64,000 nucleotides of DNA from Lepidurus packardi (taxonomy: Eukaryota > Arthropoda > Branchiopoda > Notostraca > Triopsidae): positions 13,016,790 through 13,080,789 of the forward strand of contig JAKZAN010000002.1 in NCBI GenBank assembly GCA_023053545.1. Reading direction: 5' to 3'. The notes below the pieces were generated by a model that saw only the letters and a program-made list of their open reading frames with translations, searched no databases and was not told the DNA's origin. Within the stretch, counting starts at the first letter, position 1. Every line of letters begins with the position of its first letter. The position numbers and the translations under genes were made by a program. Below are positions 34,936 to 47,113 of this stretch, one piece after another.

Positions 34936-36458
34936 CTGGGCGTGACGTAGCGGTGCGCACTCGGTTGTCGTTACGGCCTATTGGATTCCTCGTAACTCGC
35001 AATGTGTTCTTTTGTCAATTCGGGTGGGGTTCGCAGCCTATTTTTCTCTTTTTCTTTGTCGCGTCGTCTTTCATTCTTTACAAACCATCTCTCATCACCC
35101 CACTTCCCCTCCCAGCCCGTGATACAGACGACACTTTAGTTTGTGTCGGGCGGGTATCGATGTGGATGATGAGGAAAGGGCGTGATGTCTCGTTTCGGAG
35201 GTAAAGGAGGGAGAAACTATTGGGATTTGCCGTTCTTACCAGGTTTGATGTGTGTCTTTCGTGGCACTGCCACGGAAGACACATTTTCTTCCATGATAAT
35301 CTGGCGAGGAAGATAAGAGACAGAGGGGCGAGAGAGAAAAGGCTCTTGGTAATGTAAAAGTATTGACTCCTTATAATACCGAAAGTAAAAAGGTTCCAGA
35401 CAGGGCACATTGTTCATTTTTTGCGTACGGTAGTGAAGGTCAGTTTTCTCGTAATGTTGGGGTTTTTATGTCTTCCCCAAGGTGGCTGCCGTATAAGTTA
35501 CCCAAAAGTACCCAGGGAGTGCTAAGGAAAGACCCATGCGAAGGTCCGGTTTGGAATTTATTTGTTTGCCATTAAAAGGAGGTACTGTACGTGGCAAGCG
35601 TCGAGTAGAACTATTCGCGATGAGAAATTCGGACTCTTACGCCGTTGTACTCTGAATCACATGGTCCAGACTGAGACAGTTAACGTACGATGTACCCGCT
35701 TTTTTCTTAAAGGCATTTGGCTTTTTACTGTATGAGGAATTACCCAATGCAATCACTTGGGAAGGGATACTTGCGTCACGGCGGCGGAAAACGGGATTTG
35801 CAAGGTACGTGGCGTACTCAGGTACCCGCCCGCTCCCCCGGGGCCGTATTCCTTTCCAGATACTGCCAATTGCTTGTATGCATCTCCTTTGGTAGCTTAG
35901 TAGGCAGTCAAGCTAATAGTATTGGTAATTGCCCTTTTGTGTTGTCTTTTTTTGTTTTGTCTTTTTATCTCTTTCATTTGTTTCGACTTTGAACCATTCC
36001 CGATAATTTCCCCGATCCGACCCGAACCTTCGAAACCATCCCCAGGGTACACCCCAAGTTCCCAAAGTTGGCCGGAGTACCCTATCATGGATACAGCTAA
36101 TACTTGTGCAAACATAATTTGAAATGGAAATGGAAGAAGACTATGTTTGTACTGTACATTAACTTTCCGCGAGAAGGCAGTTGGATGCTCTTGATCATTT
36201 GGTTTATTATGCTCGGATGGCGAAGGAGAGCACATTAGCGGAGGGTTTCCCTTATTGGGCTAATGTGATGCGACCTCCAGGCAGGGAAACGGATGAGCCG
36301 CCTCGGGCTAATGTGGAACAGCTCGTGTATGAGTCAAGGACAGCTCGGGATTAGTTTTGCTAAGAGCCAAATTGCCCTACAAGGTATTACCTATCGATTG
36401 GATCGATCCTTGCCTAAAGGGTAAGGTGATATTTCCCTTTGTACTGAGTACATAGTAT

Positions 36459-36617
36459 AGAGTCATTACTAAACTCGCTCCCTAGCGGCAAGAATAAAAT
36501 CCACCCTTTTAAGTACGTTTTCAACGTAGTAAGGAAAGCGCCTTGTACCGAACGTACGTAAAATAGTGGATTTAACGCACGTTCTTGCCGCTAGGGTGCG
36601 AATTTGGTAAGGACTCT
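36459..36617. mobile_element. Fold-back (MITE-like) element, diverged
   Basis: A 159-bp palindromic element with ends AGAGTC and GACTCT, flanked so that TATAGAGTC and GACTCTATA mirror each other, consistent with a TA target site. The inner arms read CCCTAGCGGCAAGAA and TTCTTGCCGCTAGGG, then ATCCAC and GTGGAT, around a core with GGAAAGCGCCTTGTA. The same arms and core occur twice at 49.1-49.4 kb. No transposase is present. It is non-autonomous if mobile; the superfamily is not determined. Confidence 0.6.
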
Positions 36618-36699
36618 ATAGAGCACATGGAGGTACACCTTGTTTTCAGATTGTAGCTTTCTAGTGCCAATAGTCTCTGAGATAGAGCCGTTATTCGTT

Positions 36700-36935
36700 G
36701 GAAGCTCCGCCCCTTTTTCAACAGATTACACAGCTTTGTACCGAACGTTCGTAAAATAGTGGATTTTTCGCACGTTCTTGCCGCTAGGGTGCGAATTTGG
36801 TAAAGACTCTAGAGAGCACATGGAGGTACACATGGTTTTCAAATTGTAGCTTTCTAATGTCAATAGTCTCTGAGATAGAGCCGTTATAAAGTTCGTTGGA
36901 AGCTCCGCCCCTTTTCTAACAGATTACACAGCTTT
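36700..36935. repeat. Partial second copy of the fold-back element and its flank
   Basis: The right half of the previous element (CGTAAAATAGTGGATTT, TTCTTGCCGCTAGGGTGCGA) together with about 150 bases of its right flank (GCACATGGAGGTACAC, AGTCTCTGAGATAGAGCCGT, AGCTCCGCCCCTTTT, AACAGATTACACAGCTTT) is repeated once. The unit is a tandem duplication of about 190 bases that includes element and flank, so it arose after insertion. Confidence 0.7.
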
Positions 36936-38291
36936 CCGGAGAAAGTAAGGGAAGTTTCGAGGTGGAAATAATTTGGTATTTATTTTCCTGGAACTCCCTC
37001 GAGTTAGTTTTATTTCCCTCTAGTTTCCCGTCCAAATACAGGATATTAAAGGAAGAGGGGCGTGGCTTCCGATGTCAGGAGAAAGGTTCGTATAACTCGG
37101 TTGTTATCCATGATAGAAATAGGGAGTTTGATGCCAGATTGCTAAGTTTGGCCCCCTCAATAAGATTAGTACATTTGAGGTAGGATTTTTTTTTTTTTAT
37201 TTTTTAATTGTGGATCAACGGCGGGCTTGGATCAACGGCGCGGGTACGTCATCATTGTGTCGATTGTGTAATTAAGTCTATGGTTATTGTTAAGGGAACA
37301 AGGAAGTTGGGTTGTTTTAAATTCTTTTTTTCTTTTTTTTTTTTTTCCTTTTATACAGTGTTGAGAATGTCGGCCGAGTGGTCATTAGGGTGAGTACCGG
37401 CGAAGGGGAAATAAAGTTTAGTAGCCGTGCTGACCATACCAAACGGACCGTGTCCATCATTAGCCACGCCCCTTGGCTCTGTATCGGAGACCTGAATCGC
37501 GTGTAAAACCCCTTTTTCAGATCCCTTGTTCAAAGTTCAACGAGGCCAAGTTGTAAACTTAAAGCGAAGAAGAAGATGGCAGATCGATGAAGCTATTTTT
37601 AGATTTCGGCAGCGATTTGTGTTTAGATTGTCCTTTCTACCTCAAACGACGATTTGAATTGGATGGGTAACGATTTTCCGCTTGAAACAGCAGCTGTTTG
37701 GCCTGACGCACTTTGGAGTGCTTTTCAGAATCCTTTTTGACTAATTTGTTTCCAACGTTTTTAGTAATAAGCTTCCAGGCTTACCAAGGAAACCCAGAGA
37801 AATGGGCCATTTTATTGATATTTATTTATTTATTAAGAAATATGTTTTCTCCTCTTGTTGTCCCGTTTTCCATTAGTTCAGCCTTTTACCTGGCGTTCTT
37901 TTATCCCTAGGAATCGTTAGAAACATCGAGCTGGAAGGGCTTTATGTATGCAACAAATGCGCTTTGGAATACTGTGGAACTGAGGATGAAGTTCTCCGTA
38001 AGCTCGCTAGATGGCAATATGGAGTATAGGAAGCTTTTATTGCTTAATAAGGTCGTCAGATGGCAGTTCTATGTGGAGAGAATAACGGATTTTCCGCAGA
38101 AACTGGCTATATGAAGGTTGATAGTTATGTTATTGAACGTAAGGTGGTGCTAGGATGTTGAGGTTGAAATAGTGAGTTATGAGCATGAACTGCAAGGAAA
38201 GTTTGTATTATTCAAGCGGGTAAATTGCTCTAATTCGGTAATGACTCGAGCTGTATACTAAGATAAGAAGAAGCGTTTAGACGGTATTGAT

Positions 38292-41200
38292 TTAACTCTT
38301 CGCAAGCTTGAAAATGGCACGGATAAGGCAGACGACTCCTCCGCGAGCCGTGGAGGAATCCATAATGGGATTAAACTTGATAGTAAGGCTAGACTCGTTG
38401 ATCTCCTGGAGAAGGGGCTGTTTGGAACAATATCTGTCAAAGATAGGAGGAAAACGTGGGTTAATTTCATACTGTGAAAGTAACTAATGGTCGTAAGGCG
38501 TGGGTTACACCACGCAGCATGATCGTTACAATACCACCGTCTTGCAATAGATGGCGTCCAGTCATTAGCCGCCATCTTGACACGTCGGAAAAGAGCTAGT
38601 CTCAACATGCGGAACTTAAACTACTGTGGAATCAGATGCGAGTTTGATGTTAACCTTTGTGTAGAGTTGGCAGTTTGGACAATCAACCTATCGCCACAAG
38701 GCAGCATGGTAGGCAGGTCAAACACAGGGCAATAGAGAGCAAAGCCCAGTGATTGGTCGGTTTCGAATGACCAGGTACAGCCATCTTCGCTGCTGTATCC
38801 ATTAGGGAAATTGGGTGTCGTAATGTACACTTCGTTTTGCTGGTTAAGTCTTATCTTGGCGTTGCAAGGCAAGAACTTGGCAGCTGCAAAAACAACGAAA
38901 GATTCAGTTTACTTACAAGATGAGGCTGATGAATACAACTTTGTACCTTTGTGCATACTGAAGACGTAGCATTGGAACTGCGTCTCCGGACGCGGAGCAG
39001 CCGGGGAATGGAACCTGACCTCAATCTGTTGACTCCCAGTGTTGGTCACGGAGCTGGTGAGGTTATTACCGCAAAAGGGAATGGGGCTGTGGATCTGGTC
39101 GAGGTACTTCACGGAAACGGTTTCTCGACAGTCGGTCGACAGGCGATTCACGTTGCAGACCAGGTTGAGATGCCGGTTGGGGTCCGTGGAAGTGAACTTG
39201 GTGTAGCAGTTGAGTGAGCCGTCTTCTTCCGCGCTCCCTGGCGTCAAGTAGTGCTGACCGGGTGACGTGGCGAGGGCATAGGAGTTCGGCTGGACGGCAT
39301 AGATGAACATGGGGCAGTGATGGCCCGAGTCCAAAGCGAGGGTTTGCGCCACTTGGTTGGTCACCGGGTCCAGCATGGGAGGAGTGACGTTGTAAGTAAC
39401 GCTGGGATCTACGGGGACAGCTCTGGCGAAGCAGAACAGGCGCTCGCTTTTGCTATTCTGGATCGGTGAAAGGGTGATGTTGACAGTAGTGGCTGCGACC
39501 AGTTTGCGAAATGGTCCTTGTCCGCAGGTTAGGGTTGTCTTGCTCAACTGATCGCTCTTGATCCGTAGGAAGTCGTCGGAACAATCTCTAGAGCGAGTAT
39601 CACCCTCCGAGATGGTAAACATGGGACAAAACAGTCGGATATTGTACCGAGGTGGGGCTTGGAAGTTCCAGGAACAGGACCCGCCCTTAGGAACCTTGTT
39701 GGGGTACGCCGGCGAGACAAAGGTCACGTCTTGGCTGGGTTTGAGGAGCGTGACGTTGTTGCAAGGAGCGAGTTTGAACGTGTCTTGGGCGATGGAAATG
39801 ACGGAGCATTTGAAGCCAGTGTACAGGTTGTTGGTAGTCCCGTAGAACTCGACGGACAAGAGGGAAGTTTTGGAGATGTAAACGCTGGAAGCGTTGTTCT
39901 TGCAGACTCTGGCCAGGGCAAAGGAAAATGGATTACCGGGGCACGGAAAAGAGCAAATTCGAGTCAATACTTACGTCCACGGTTTGGCGTAGGTATTCCC
40001 TGACACGCGTAAGGTCAAGCGATCGACGCAGTTGTTCGGCAAATCCACGAAGGTACAAGTCATCGAGACGAAGCGGTTGGCCACGGTTTCGACTTTCCAG
40101 GTACAGTTGGTACCGGACGGGTACTTGTTAGGGTACGCTGGAGTCTGGATCACGGCCATACCGGTTTCTGGTAAGGTGATTCGCTGGTTGCAAGCCACAT
40201 TGGCGTCAGACACTGCACGGAGAGACTTCTCTTAAAAGGTTACAGTGCATTTAACTGCATGCTAGTTGAGGTACTTTAAAGTACGTGCAATTAGTTACGC
40301 GACCCAGCGTTAAAATACAAGCTGGTTAAGTAAACGAATATGAATAGCTTGAGCAGAAAGGAATCGGAAGTTTACTGTCGGGAGACGCTAGGGCAACCTT
40401 CGAAGAATTGCGGGTTGGTGCACCAGTATTCACTTTAGGAGGGATTGCCTTCACGGTACAAGAGAATCCCCGGTATAAGTTGCTTGATCGGGGAGTGAAA
40501 TTCCAGAGAAGGAATTTACCCTCGCTTTCGAGACTGAAGGCCGACTTCTTCCCACAAATTCTGTTGGGAACCATAAATACAAAATGGATTTGGAATGCCT
40601 TTTTTTCCTTGGAATGCTGTTGGAGTTACTGTTGAGGTTGGTAGGATTCCTCCATACGACTATAAGTTAATTGGTCCTCGGAACAACTTGGGGACAGTTC
40701 TATACTAGGGCAGTCAATACGTAAGGTATGTTGTTCCGGAGCCTAAAGAAAATTAACCCAATATTTATATATTTTAAGAAAGATGAACGCGTAGTTTGTC
40801 AGTGAGGATTATTATGGATTGCTTTGTTATTAATTAATTTGTGTTTAATTCGTAATTGTTTGGACCTGGAATGTCCATTGACATGCGCTGGTGGGGTTGA
40901 AGTTACGCGGGTACCCGGTGGAAGCGACCAGCTTCACTTCTTGGCTCGTTGCCAAGGCAATGTACCCGCATTTCACTGCCGTTGTGGCTGTCAATCGAAG
41001 TTAGGGAAATTTGAAAAGGGCCGGTGTTGTTAAGAAACCTTCTACCTGATTTGACAACTGTGGCTGTGCAAGTGAATCCACGGAAATTGCTGGAAACTCC
41101 CTTAAAAGCCAATTCTGCTACATTACTTTGAGTTACTACCGCGTCAGGAGCGTATTCACCGCAATAGCTGAAGCAATAGTAACAGAAATTGTATTGGGTT

Positions 41201-44200
41201 TGTTAAGGAGAAGATTTTCCATTACTTTATATTTTGATCTGACCCGCCGCTCAAGGTAAGGTAGTCACCTTGCTCGCAAGATGGCAGGTCGTAGTCCTGG
41301 CACATGAAGCTTACGCTGGTACCCATTGGAGCCTAATTATTTTTGAAGTAGCCAAGTTTTTAAGTATCCACTATGTTAAACTTGGCATGAAACGTGTACC
41401 TCAAGCTTCCAATTGCAGTTGAGATTCGCTGGGTACGGTTTGGGATACAAGGGACTATGTATTACGTACGAAGTACTGAGTTTCATGGAGGTATTGCTTC
41501 CGCACAGGACTCCCCCATTGGCTGTTAACCCGTCTTGGATTTCCAGTCGCGGTAATCCAGACAGCGGGTCGTTTTCCAAGGATTTCAGTGTACCAGCCGG
41601 AGCTAAATCAACGATTTTCCAATGTGCTGGCACAGTTTAACTGTATTTAAGGGTAATTTACTTTCCTGGAACGCAGGTTTAGCGGTGGCTTCCACTCGGT
41701 ACATGGGTACAACGGTAGTTGCCACCAGGCAGCGGTAATACTTACTGGGGTCAGCAAAAGGTACCATCGATATACCAGATAACGGATGTGGTAAACTTAG
41801 GTAAATCGGACCATAGTCACAAACCCTAAGTTACTAAGTTACGTTCATGAATTGGGTCTTCTTAGTCGTGAGGTACATGCATAGGTTGAACACTGTATTT
41901 ACTTGTAGTTCATGAGCCGCCCCGTTTGAAGATCGACGGATACAAACTGAATTGAATGGATGCAGTTGGCATCAAACGGGAAATCTGGACACGTGACATA
42001 TAAGCCAGTACCGTTGGTTGCCTGTTGTAATATAAGTTTTTAAATATCTGACTTGTTTTTCATGTTCATGTCTTTCCGACATTCAAAAAAGGCAAAACAA
42101 TAACAAACGCTAGCGCCATCTGTTATTATTTCGCATCAGCAAGTTTGTTTTTCATGTTCACGTCTTTCGACATTCAAAAAAGGCAAAACCGTAACAAACG
42201 CTGGTGCCATCTGTTATTATTTCGCGTCAGCAAGTTTGTTTTTCATGTTCATGTCTTTCCGACATTCAAAAAATGCAAAACCATAACAAACGCTGGCGCC
42301 ATCTGTTATTATTTCGCGTCAGTAAGTTTGTTTTTCATGTTCAAGTCTTTTGATATTTTCAAAAAATGCAAAACAATAACAGACGCTAGCGCCATCTGTT
42401 ATTATTTCGCATCTGCAAGTTTGTTTTTCATGTTCATGTCTTTCGACGTTTTCAAAGAATGCAAAACCATAACAAACGCTAGCGCCATCTGTTAGTATTT
42501 CGCATCAGCAAGTTTGTTTTTCATGTTCACGTCTTTCCGACATTCAAGAAATGCAAAATAACAAACGCTAGCGCCATCTGTTATTATTTCGCATCAGTAA
42601 GTTTGTTTTTCATGTTCACGTCTTTCGACATTCAAAAAATGCAAAACCATAACAAACGCTAGCGCCATCTGTTATTATTTCGCATCAGTAAGTTTGTTTT
42701 TCATGTTCACGTCTTTCGACATTCAAAAAATGCAAAACCATAACAAACGCTAGCGCCATCTGTTATTATTTCGCATCTGCAAGTTTGTTTTTCATGTTCA
42801 TGTCTTTCGACGTTTTCAAAGAATGCAAAACCATAACAAACGCTAGCGCCATCTGTTAGTATTTCGCATCAGCAAGTTTGTTTTTCATGTTCACGTCTTT
42901 CCGACATTCAAGAAATGCAAAATAACAAACGCTAGCGCCATCTGTTATTATTTCGCATCAGTAAGTTTGTTTTTCATGTTCACGTCTTTCCGACATTCAA
43001 GAAATGCAAAATAACAAACGCTAGCGCCATCTGTTATTATTTCGCATCAGTAAGTTTGTTTTTCATGTTCACGTCTTTCGACATTCAAAAAATGCAAAAC
43101 CATAACAAACGCTAGCGCCATCTGTTATTATTTCGCATCTGCAAGTTTGTTTTTCATGTTCATGTCTTTCGACGTTTTCAAAGAATGCAAAACCATAACA
43201 AACGCTAGCGCCATCTGTTAGTATTTCGCATCAGCAAGTTTGTTTTTCATGTTCACGTCTTTCCGACATTCAAGAAATGCAAAATAACAAACGCTAGCGC
43301 CATCTGTTATTATTTCGCATCAGTAAGTTTGTTTTTCATGTTCACGTCTTTCGACATTCAAAAAATGCAAAACCATAACAAACGCTAGCGCCATCTGTTA
43401 TTATTTCGCATCAGTAAGTTTGTTTTTCATGTTCACGTCTTTCGACATTCAAAAAATGCAAAACCATAACAAACGCTAGCGCCATCTGTTATTATTTCGC
43501 ATCAGTAAGTTTGTTTTTCATGTTCACGTCTTTCGACGCTTTCAAAAAATGCAAAACCATAACAAACGCTAGCGCCATCTGTTATTATTTCGCATCTGCA
43601 AGTTTGTTTTTCATGTTCATGTCTTTCGACGTTTTCAAAAATGCAAAACCATGACAAACGCTAGCGCCATCTGTTATTATTCGCATCAGCAAGTTTGTTT
43701 TTCATGTTCACGTCTTTCCGACGTTTTCAAAAATGCAAAACCATAACAAACGCTAGCGCCATCTGTTATTATTTCGCATCAGCAAGTTTGTTTTTCATGT
43801 TCACGTCTTTCCGACATTCAAGAAATGCAAAATAACAAACGCTAGCGCCATCTGTTATTATTTCGCATCAGTAAGTTTGTTTTTCATGTTCACGTCTTTC
43901 GACATTCAAAAAATGCAAAACCATAACAAACGCTAGCGCCATCTGTTATTATTTCGCATCAGTAAGTTTGTTTTTCATGTTCACGTCTTTCGACGCTTTC
44001 AAAAAATGCAAAACCATAACAAACGCTAGCGCCATCTGTTATTATTTCGCATCAGTAAGTTTGTTTTTCATGTTCACGTCTTTCGACGCTTTCAAAAAAT
44101 GCAAAACCATAACAAACGCTAGCGCCATCTGTTATTATTTCGCATCTGCAAGTTTGTTTTTCATGTTCATGTCTTTCGACGTTTTCAAAAATGCAAAACC

Positions 44201-45664
44201 ATGACAAACGCTAGCGCCATCTGTTATTATTCGCATCAGCAAGTTTGTTTTTCATGTTCACGTCTTTCCGACGTTTTCAAAAATGCAAAACCATAACAAA
44301 CGCTAGCGCCATCTGTTATTATTTCGCATCAGCAAGTTTGTTTTTCATGTTCACGTCTTTCCGACATTCAAGAAATGCAAAATAACAAACGCTAGCGCCA
44401 TCTGTTATTATTTCGCATCAGTAAGTTTGTTTTTCATGTTCACGTCTTTCGACATTCAAAAAATGCAAAACCATAACAAACGCTAGCGCCATCTGTTATT
44501 ATTTCGCATCAGTAAGTTTGTTTTTCATGTTCACGTCTTTCGACGCTTTCAAAAAATGCAAAACCATAACAAACGCTAGCGCCATCTGTTATTATTTCGC
44601 ATCTGCAAGTTTGTTTTTCATGTTCATGTCTTTCGACGTTTTCAAAAATGCAAAACCATGACAAACGCTAGCGCCATCTGTTATTATTCGCATCAGCAAG
44701 TTTGTTTTTCATGTTCACGTCTTTCCGACGTTTTCAAAAATGCAAAACCATAACAAACGCTAGCGCCATCTGTTATTATTTCGCATCAGCAAGTTTGTTT
44801 TTCATGTTCACGTCTTTCCGACATTCAAGAAATGCAAAATAACAAACGCTAGCGCCATCTGTTATTATTTCGCGTCAGCAAGTTTGTTTTTCATGTTCAC
44901 GTCTTTCGACGTTTTCAAAGAATGCAAAACCATAACAAACGCTAGCGCCATCTGTTAGTATTTCGCATCAGCAAGTTTGTTTTTCATGTTCACGTCTTTC
45001 CGACATTCAAGAAATGCAAAATAACAAACGCTAGCGCCATCTGTTATTATTTCGCATCAGTAAGTTTGTTTTTCATGTTCACGTCTTTCGACATTCAAAA
45101 AATCTAAAACCATAACAAACGCTGGTGCCATCTGTTATTATTTCGCATCAGCAAGTTTGTTTTTCATGTTCATGTCTTTCCGACATTCAAAAATGCAAAA
45201 CCAAAACAAACGCTAGCGCCATCTGTTATTATTTCGCATCAGCAAGTTTGTTTTTCATGTTCACGTCTTTCCGACATTCAAGAAATGCAAAACCATAACA
45301 AACGCTGGCGCCATCTGTTATTGTTTCGCGTCAGTAAGTTAATCTAATTGGACTTGAGGCACAGAGTGTGATTAGGCTAAAATTGAGGAGTTAATTACGT
45401 GAATGTTCCATGTTAGGATTTCCTGGCCGCTTGGAGCGCTTTTGGAACTGAGCTGAAGGATTTCACCTTCTTGAATTACGCGGATCGCGTCCCTAGATGG
45501 CTCCACTGGTATCGCAATACTATCCACGTTCAGCGTAACGCCTGAAACCAAGCAAAACCAACCATTACTAACACTTATTCTTCCAAAGTGTTGCTTTGAG
45601 CACCTTGAACTCTTAACCACAGGATACAAAGAATAAGTGCGAGGTACGTGGATTTCAACCACAT
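38292..45664 (-). CDS. Secreted multi-CUB protein, copy A
   Basis: Predicted 965 residues from 14 exons, 5' to 3': 45664-45604, 45541-45399, 42021-41903, 41825-41662, 41602-41400, 41332-41226, 41167-41046, 40975-40866, 40742-40630, 40560-40376, 40212-39975, 39908-38947, 38883-38655, 38433-38292. The total is divisible by three and phases match copy B at each junction. Signal peptide MWLKSTYLALILCILWLRVQG; no transmembrane segment or GPI-type tail. About six CUB-like modules follow, recognised by a Tyr-Pro and Cys-x-Trp pattern (SPLYPKPYPANLNCNWKLE, TPAYPNKYPSGTNCTWKVE, SPAYPNKVPKGGSCSWNFQ, NFPNGYSSEDGCTWSFE) and endings like LYRGFSCTV. There is no protease domain. CUB modules bind proteins or glycans outside cells; the role here is unknown. 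Intron 2 carries a 3.3-kb satellite. Confidence 0.82.
42060..45340. repeat. ~90-bp satellite array in CUB gene A intron 2
   Basis: Roughly 36 head-to-tail units of about 84-92 bases: AACGCTAGCGCCATCTGTTA, TTATTTCGCATCAGCAAGTT, TGTTTTTCATGTTCACGTCT, TTCGACATTCAAAAAATGCA, then AAACCATAACA. Variants (GTAAG, GCAAG or CTGCAAG; CGACATTCAAG, CGACGTTTTC or CGACGCTTTC; with or without ACCAT) recur in a fixed order, showing a higher-order repeat of about four to six units; the CATCTGCAAG variant recurs near 42410, 42774, 43135, 43589, 44144 and 44600. It lies wholly between exons 42021-41903 and 45541-45399. Copy B has no such array: its matching intron is under 100 bases. Confidence 0.95.
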
Positions 45665-46119
45665 AGTGTACAAGTGTTTAGCACTTATTTGAGGGCACTG
45701 TTGATGATCGGTACACTGTTGAGCAAGGACTGGCTTGGATGTAAAGCAATACGAAGTCTTTTTATGCCTTCGGGCTTGTGTATTGGACGTGTAGTCACGT
45801 TCTTCAATGTTTCGTTTCGTTTCGAACAATGGGCACTAGTTGAGGGTATAATCGGTGCTGGATTACAGCGATTGTTCTTCCGAAGAGCTCTTACGTTTTG
45901 GAATGCTCTTTATGTTTAGACCTTCTAAGGCCCCTGGAGAATTATTTTACAATTAATTTAATTATAAATAAGCTAATTAACAGTTGGGAATTTGGCTCGT
46001 AAAGGAGGCAGTCACAGTTGGTTTCTATTACGTGTATTACTTGTGAAGATTACTATTGGTTGCGTGTATTGCGTGAAGATTACTATTGGAACAAACGCTA
46101 TGGTAACTTTAAAGCAAAA
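45665..46119 (-). promoter_or_regulatory. Promoter region of CUB gene A
   Basis: Upstream DNA of CUB gene A, partly alignable with 51482-51909 upstream of copy B. On the minus strand CATAAAAA at 45759-45766 lies 102 bases upstream of the ATG; copy B has CATAAAAC at 51575-51581, 100 bases upstream of its ATG. The matched position in both copies suggests a TATA-type core promoter. The far end abuts the decarboxylase pseudogene. Confidence 0.4.
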
Positions 46120-46591
46120 TTAGAGATTTGAGGAAGTTTGCAAGAACTGGGCTTGATCCTTAATTTCTTCCCATGCGAAATCAATATCTTGCTCTTCAGT
46201 TTGCCGACTGCATACCGCAAAAGGGAGCATGTATTGACTGTTCAGATGAGATGGAACGAGATGGATTTTCCCGTTATCGTTTATCCTTTTAAGTAGTTTT
46301 TCGTTGATGACATCGTCGTCCTTAAGATTGAGGTGAAAATATTAAACAGAACACTGAGTTTTTCGCAGGCATTCCAACCCATGTTTTTACTTTGAGTCTG
46401 AAGCAGACCAAACCTAACACGGTAGGCGCGACAATTTCAAAGCGCTCGTCTTTCTCGACGTATTCATAGAATCTTCTGGCTAAGGAAGACATGTTTACGA
46501 ATGTAAGCCATTAATCCTTAGCCCCGTAGCTCCGCAATACGAACCATAGCTTCAAAGAACGAAACCGGCGACCCAACGGTATTTGCCAGTG
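46120..46591 (-). pseudogene. Decarboxylase 3' fragment (last two exons), broken
   Basis: Two segments match the last two exons of the decarboxylase at 51910-52376. The 46591-46391 segment ([20 protein letters not shown] at its start) has one base lost near the GAG GGA codons, which brings in a TAA, and one base gained a few codons later. The 46320-46120 segment is open for 66 codons ([20 protein letters not shown]) and keeps the ancestral C-terminal frame. The acceptor and donor dinucleotides are still visible. No upstream decarboxylase exons are present, so this is a truncated duplicate that came along when the CUB gene was duplicated. Confidence 0.9.
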
Positions 46592-47113
46592 CTAATAAAA
46601 GGCAACCAAGGATTATAGTTACTGTGATTTACGGTAGATGGCGTAACATTGATTTTAGTTGACACATCTTTACATAGATGGTGTTGTTTTTTTAAACTCT
46701 TATAATAAGATTCCCAAATAAAAAGTACCCGAAGTGAAAAGAGTTTTGTATTATTCAAGCGGATAACTACATAACATGTTTTTATTTTGATAATGGTATT
46801 TGATGAATTGAATGGTATTTTAGTTTGATAACGGTATTTCCCAGTGCTAATAAAAGGCAGCCAAGGATTATAGTTACTGTGACTTACGGTAGATGGCGTA
46901 ACATTGATTTTAGTTGACACATCTTTACATAGATGGTGTTGTTTTTTTAAACTCTTATAATAAGATTCCCAAGTAAAAAGTACCCGAAGTGAAAAGAGTT
47001 TTGTATTATTCAAGCGGGGTAACTACATAACATATTTTTATTTTGATAATGGGCTATTCTGAAGCTGCATATTAAGTTAGCGCGGTAGGCAATACAAATA
47101 GGACGTATTGACT
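46592..47113. repeat. Two-copy ~270-bp repeat beside the pseudogene
   Basis: CAGTGCTAATAAAAGGCA, GGATTATAGTTACTGTGA, CGGTAGATGGCGTAACATTG, TTGACACATCTTTACATAGA and GTATTATTCAAGCGG recur in order near 46585-46760 and 46850-47015. The first copy starts at the splice acceptor of the pseudogene exon, so the repeat unit included that exon edge (CCAGTGCTAATA). No gene lies here apart from the 3' end of CUB gene B. Confidence 0.8.

Larger units (their letters stand above)
32708..38291. other. Repeat-bearing intergenic region
   Basis: Between the PHPT1 stop and the 3' end of CUB gene A no exon with recognisable similarity was found on either strand. It holds a two-copy 0.75-kb repeat (33.36-34.93 kb), fold-back elements (36.46-36.93 kb), T-rich runs near 37.2-37.35 kb and otherwise unique DNA. 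AGATGGC words occur near 38015, 38045 and 38540. The string TTTGTATTATTCAAGCGG near 38200 recurs at 46745 and 47002, marking homology between the DNA downstream of the two CUB genes. Confidence 0.45.

Noticed and set aside
42060-45340. CRISPR-like regular array
   Set aside because: Units are contiguous with no unique spacers, the host is eukaryotic, and there are no cas genes; it is a satellite.
46552-47013. 153-codon minus-strand open frame with an internal duplication
   Set aside because: It is a translation of the 270-bp direct repeat next to the pseudogene.
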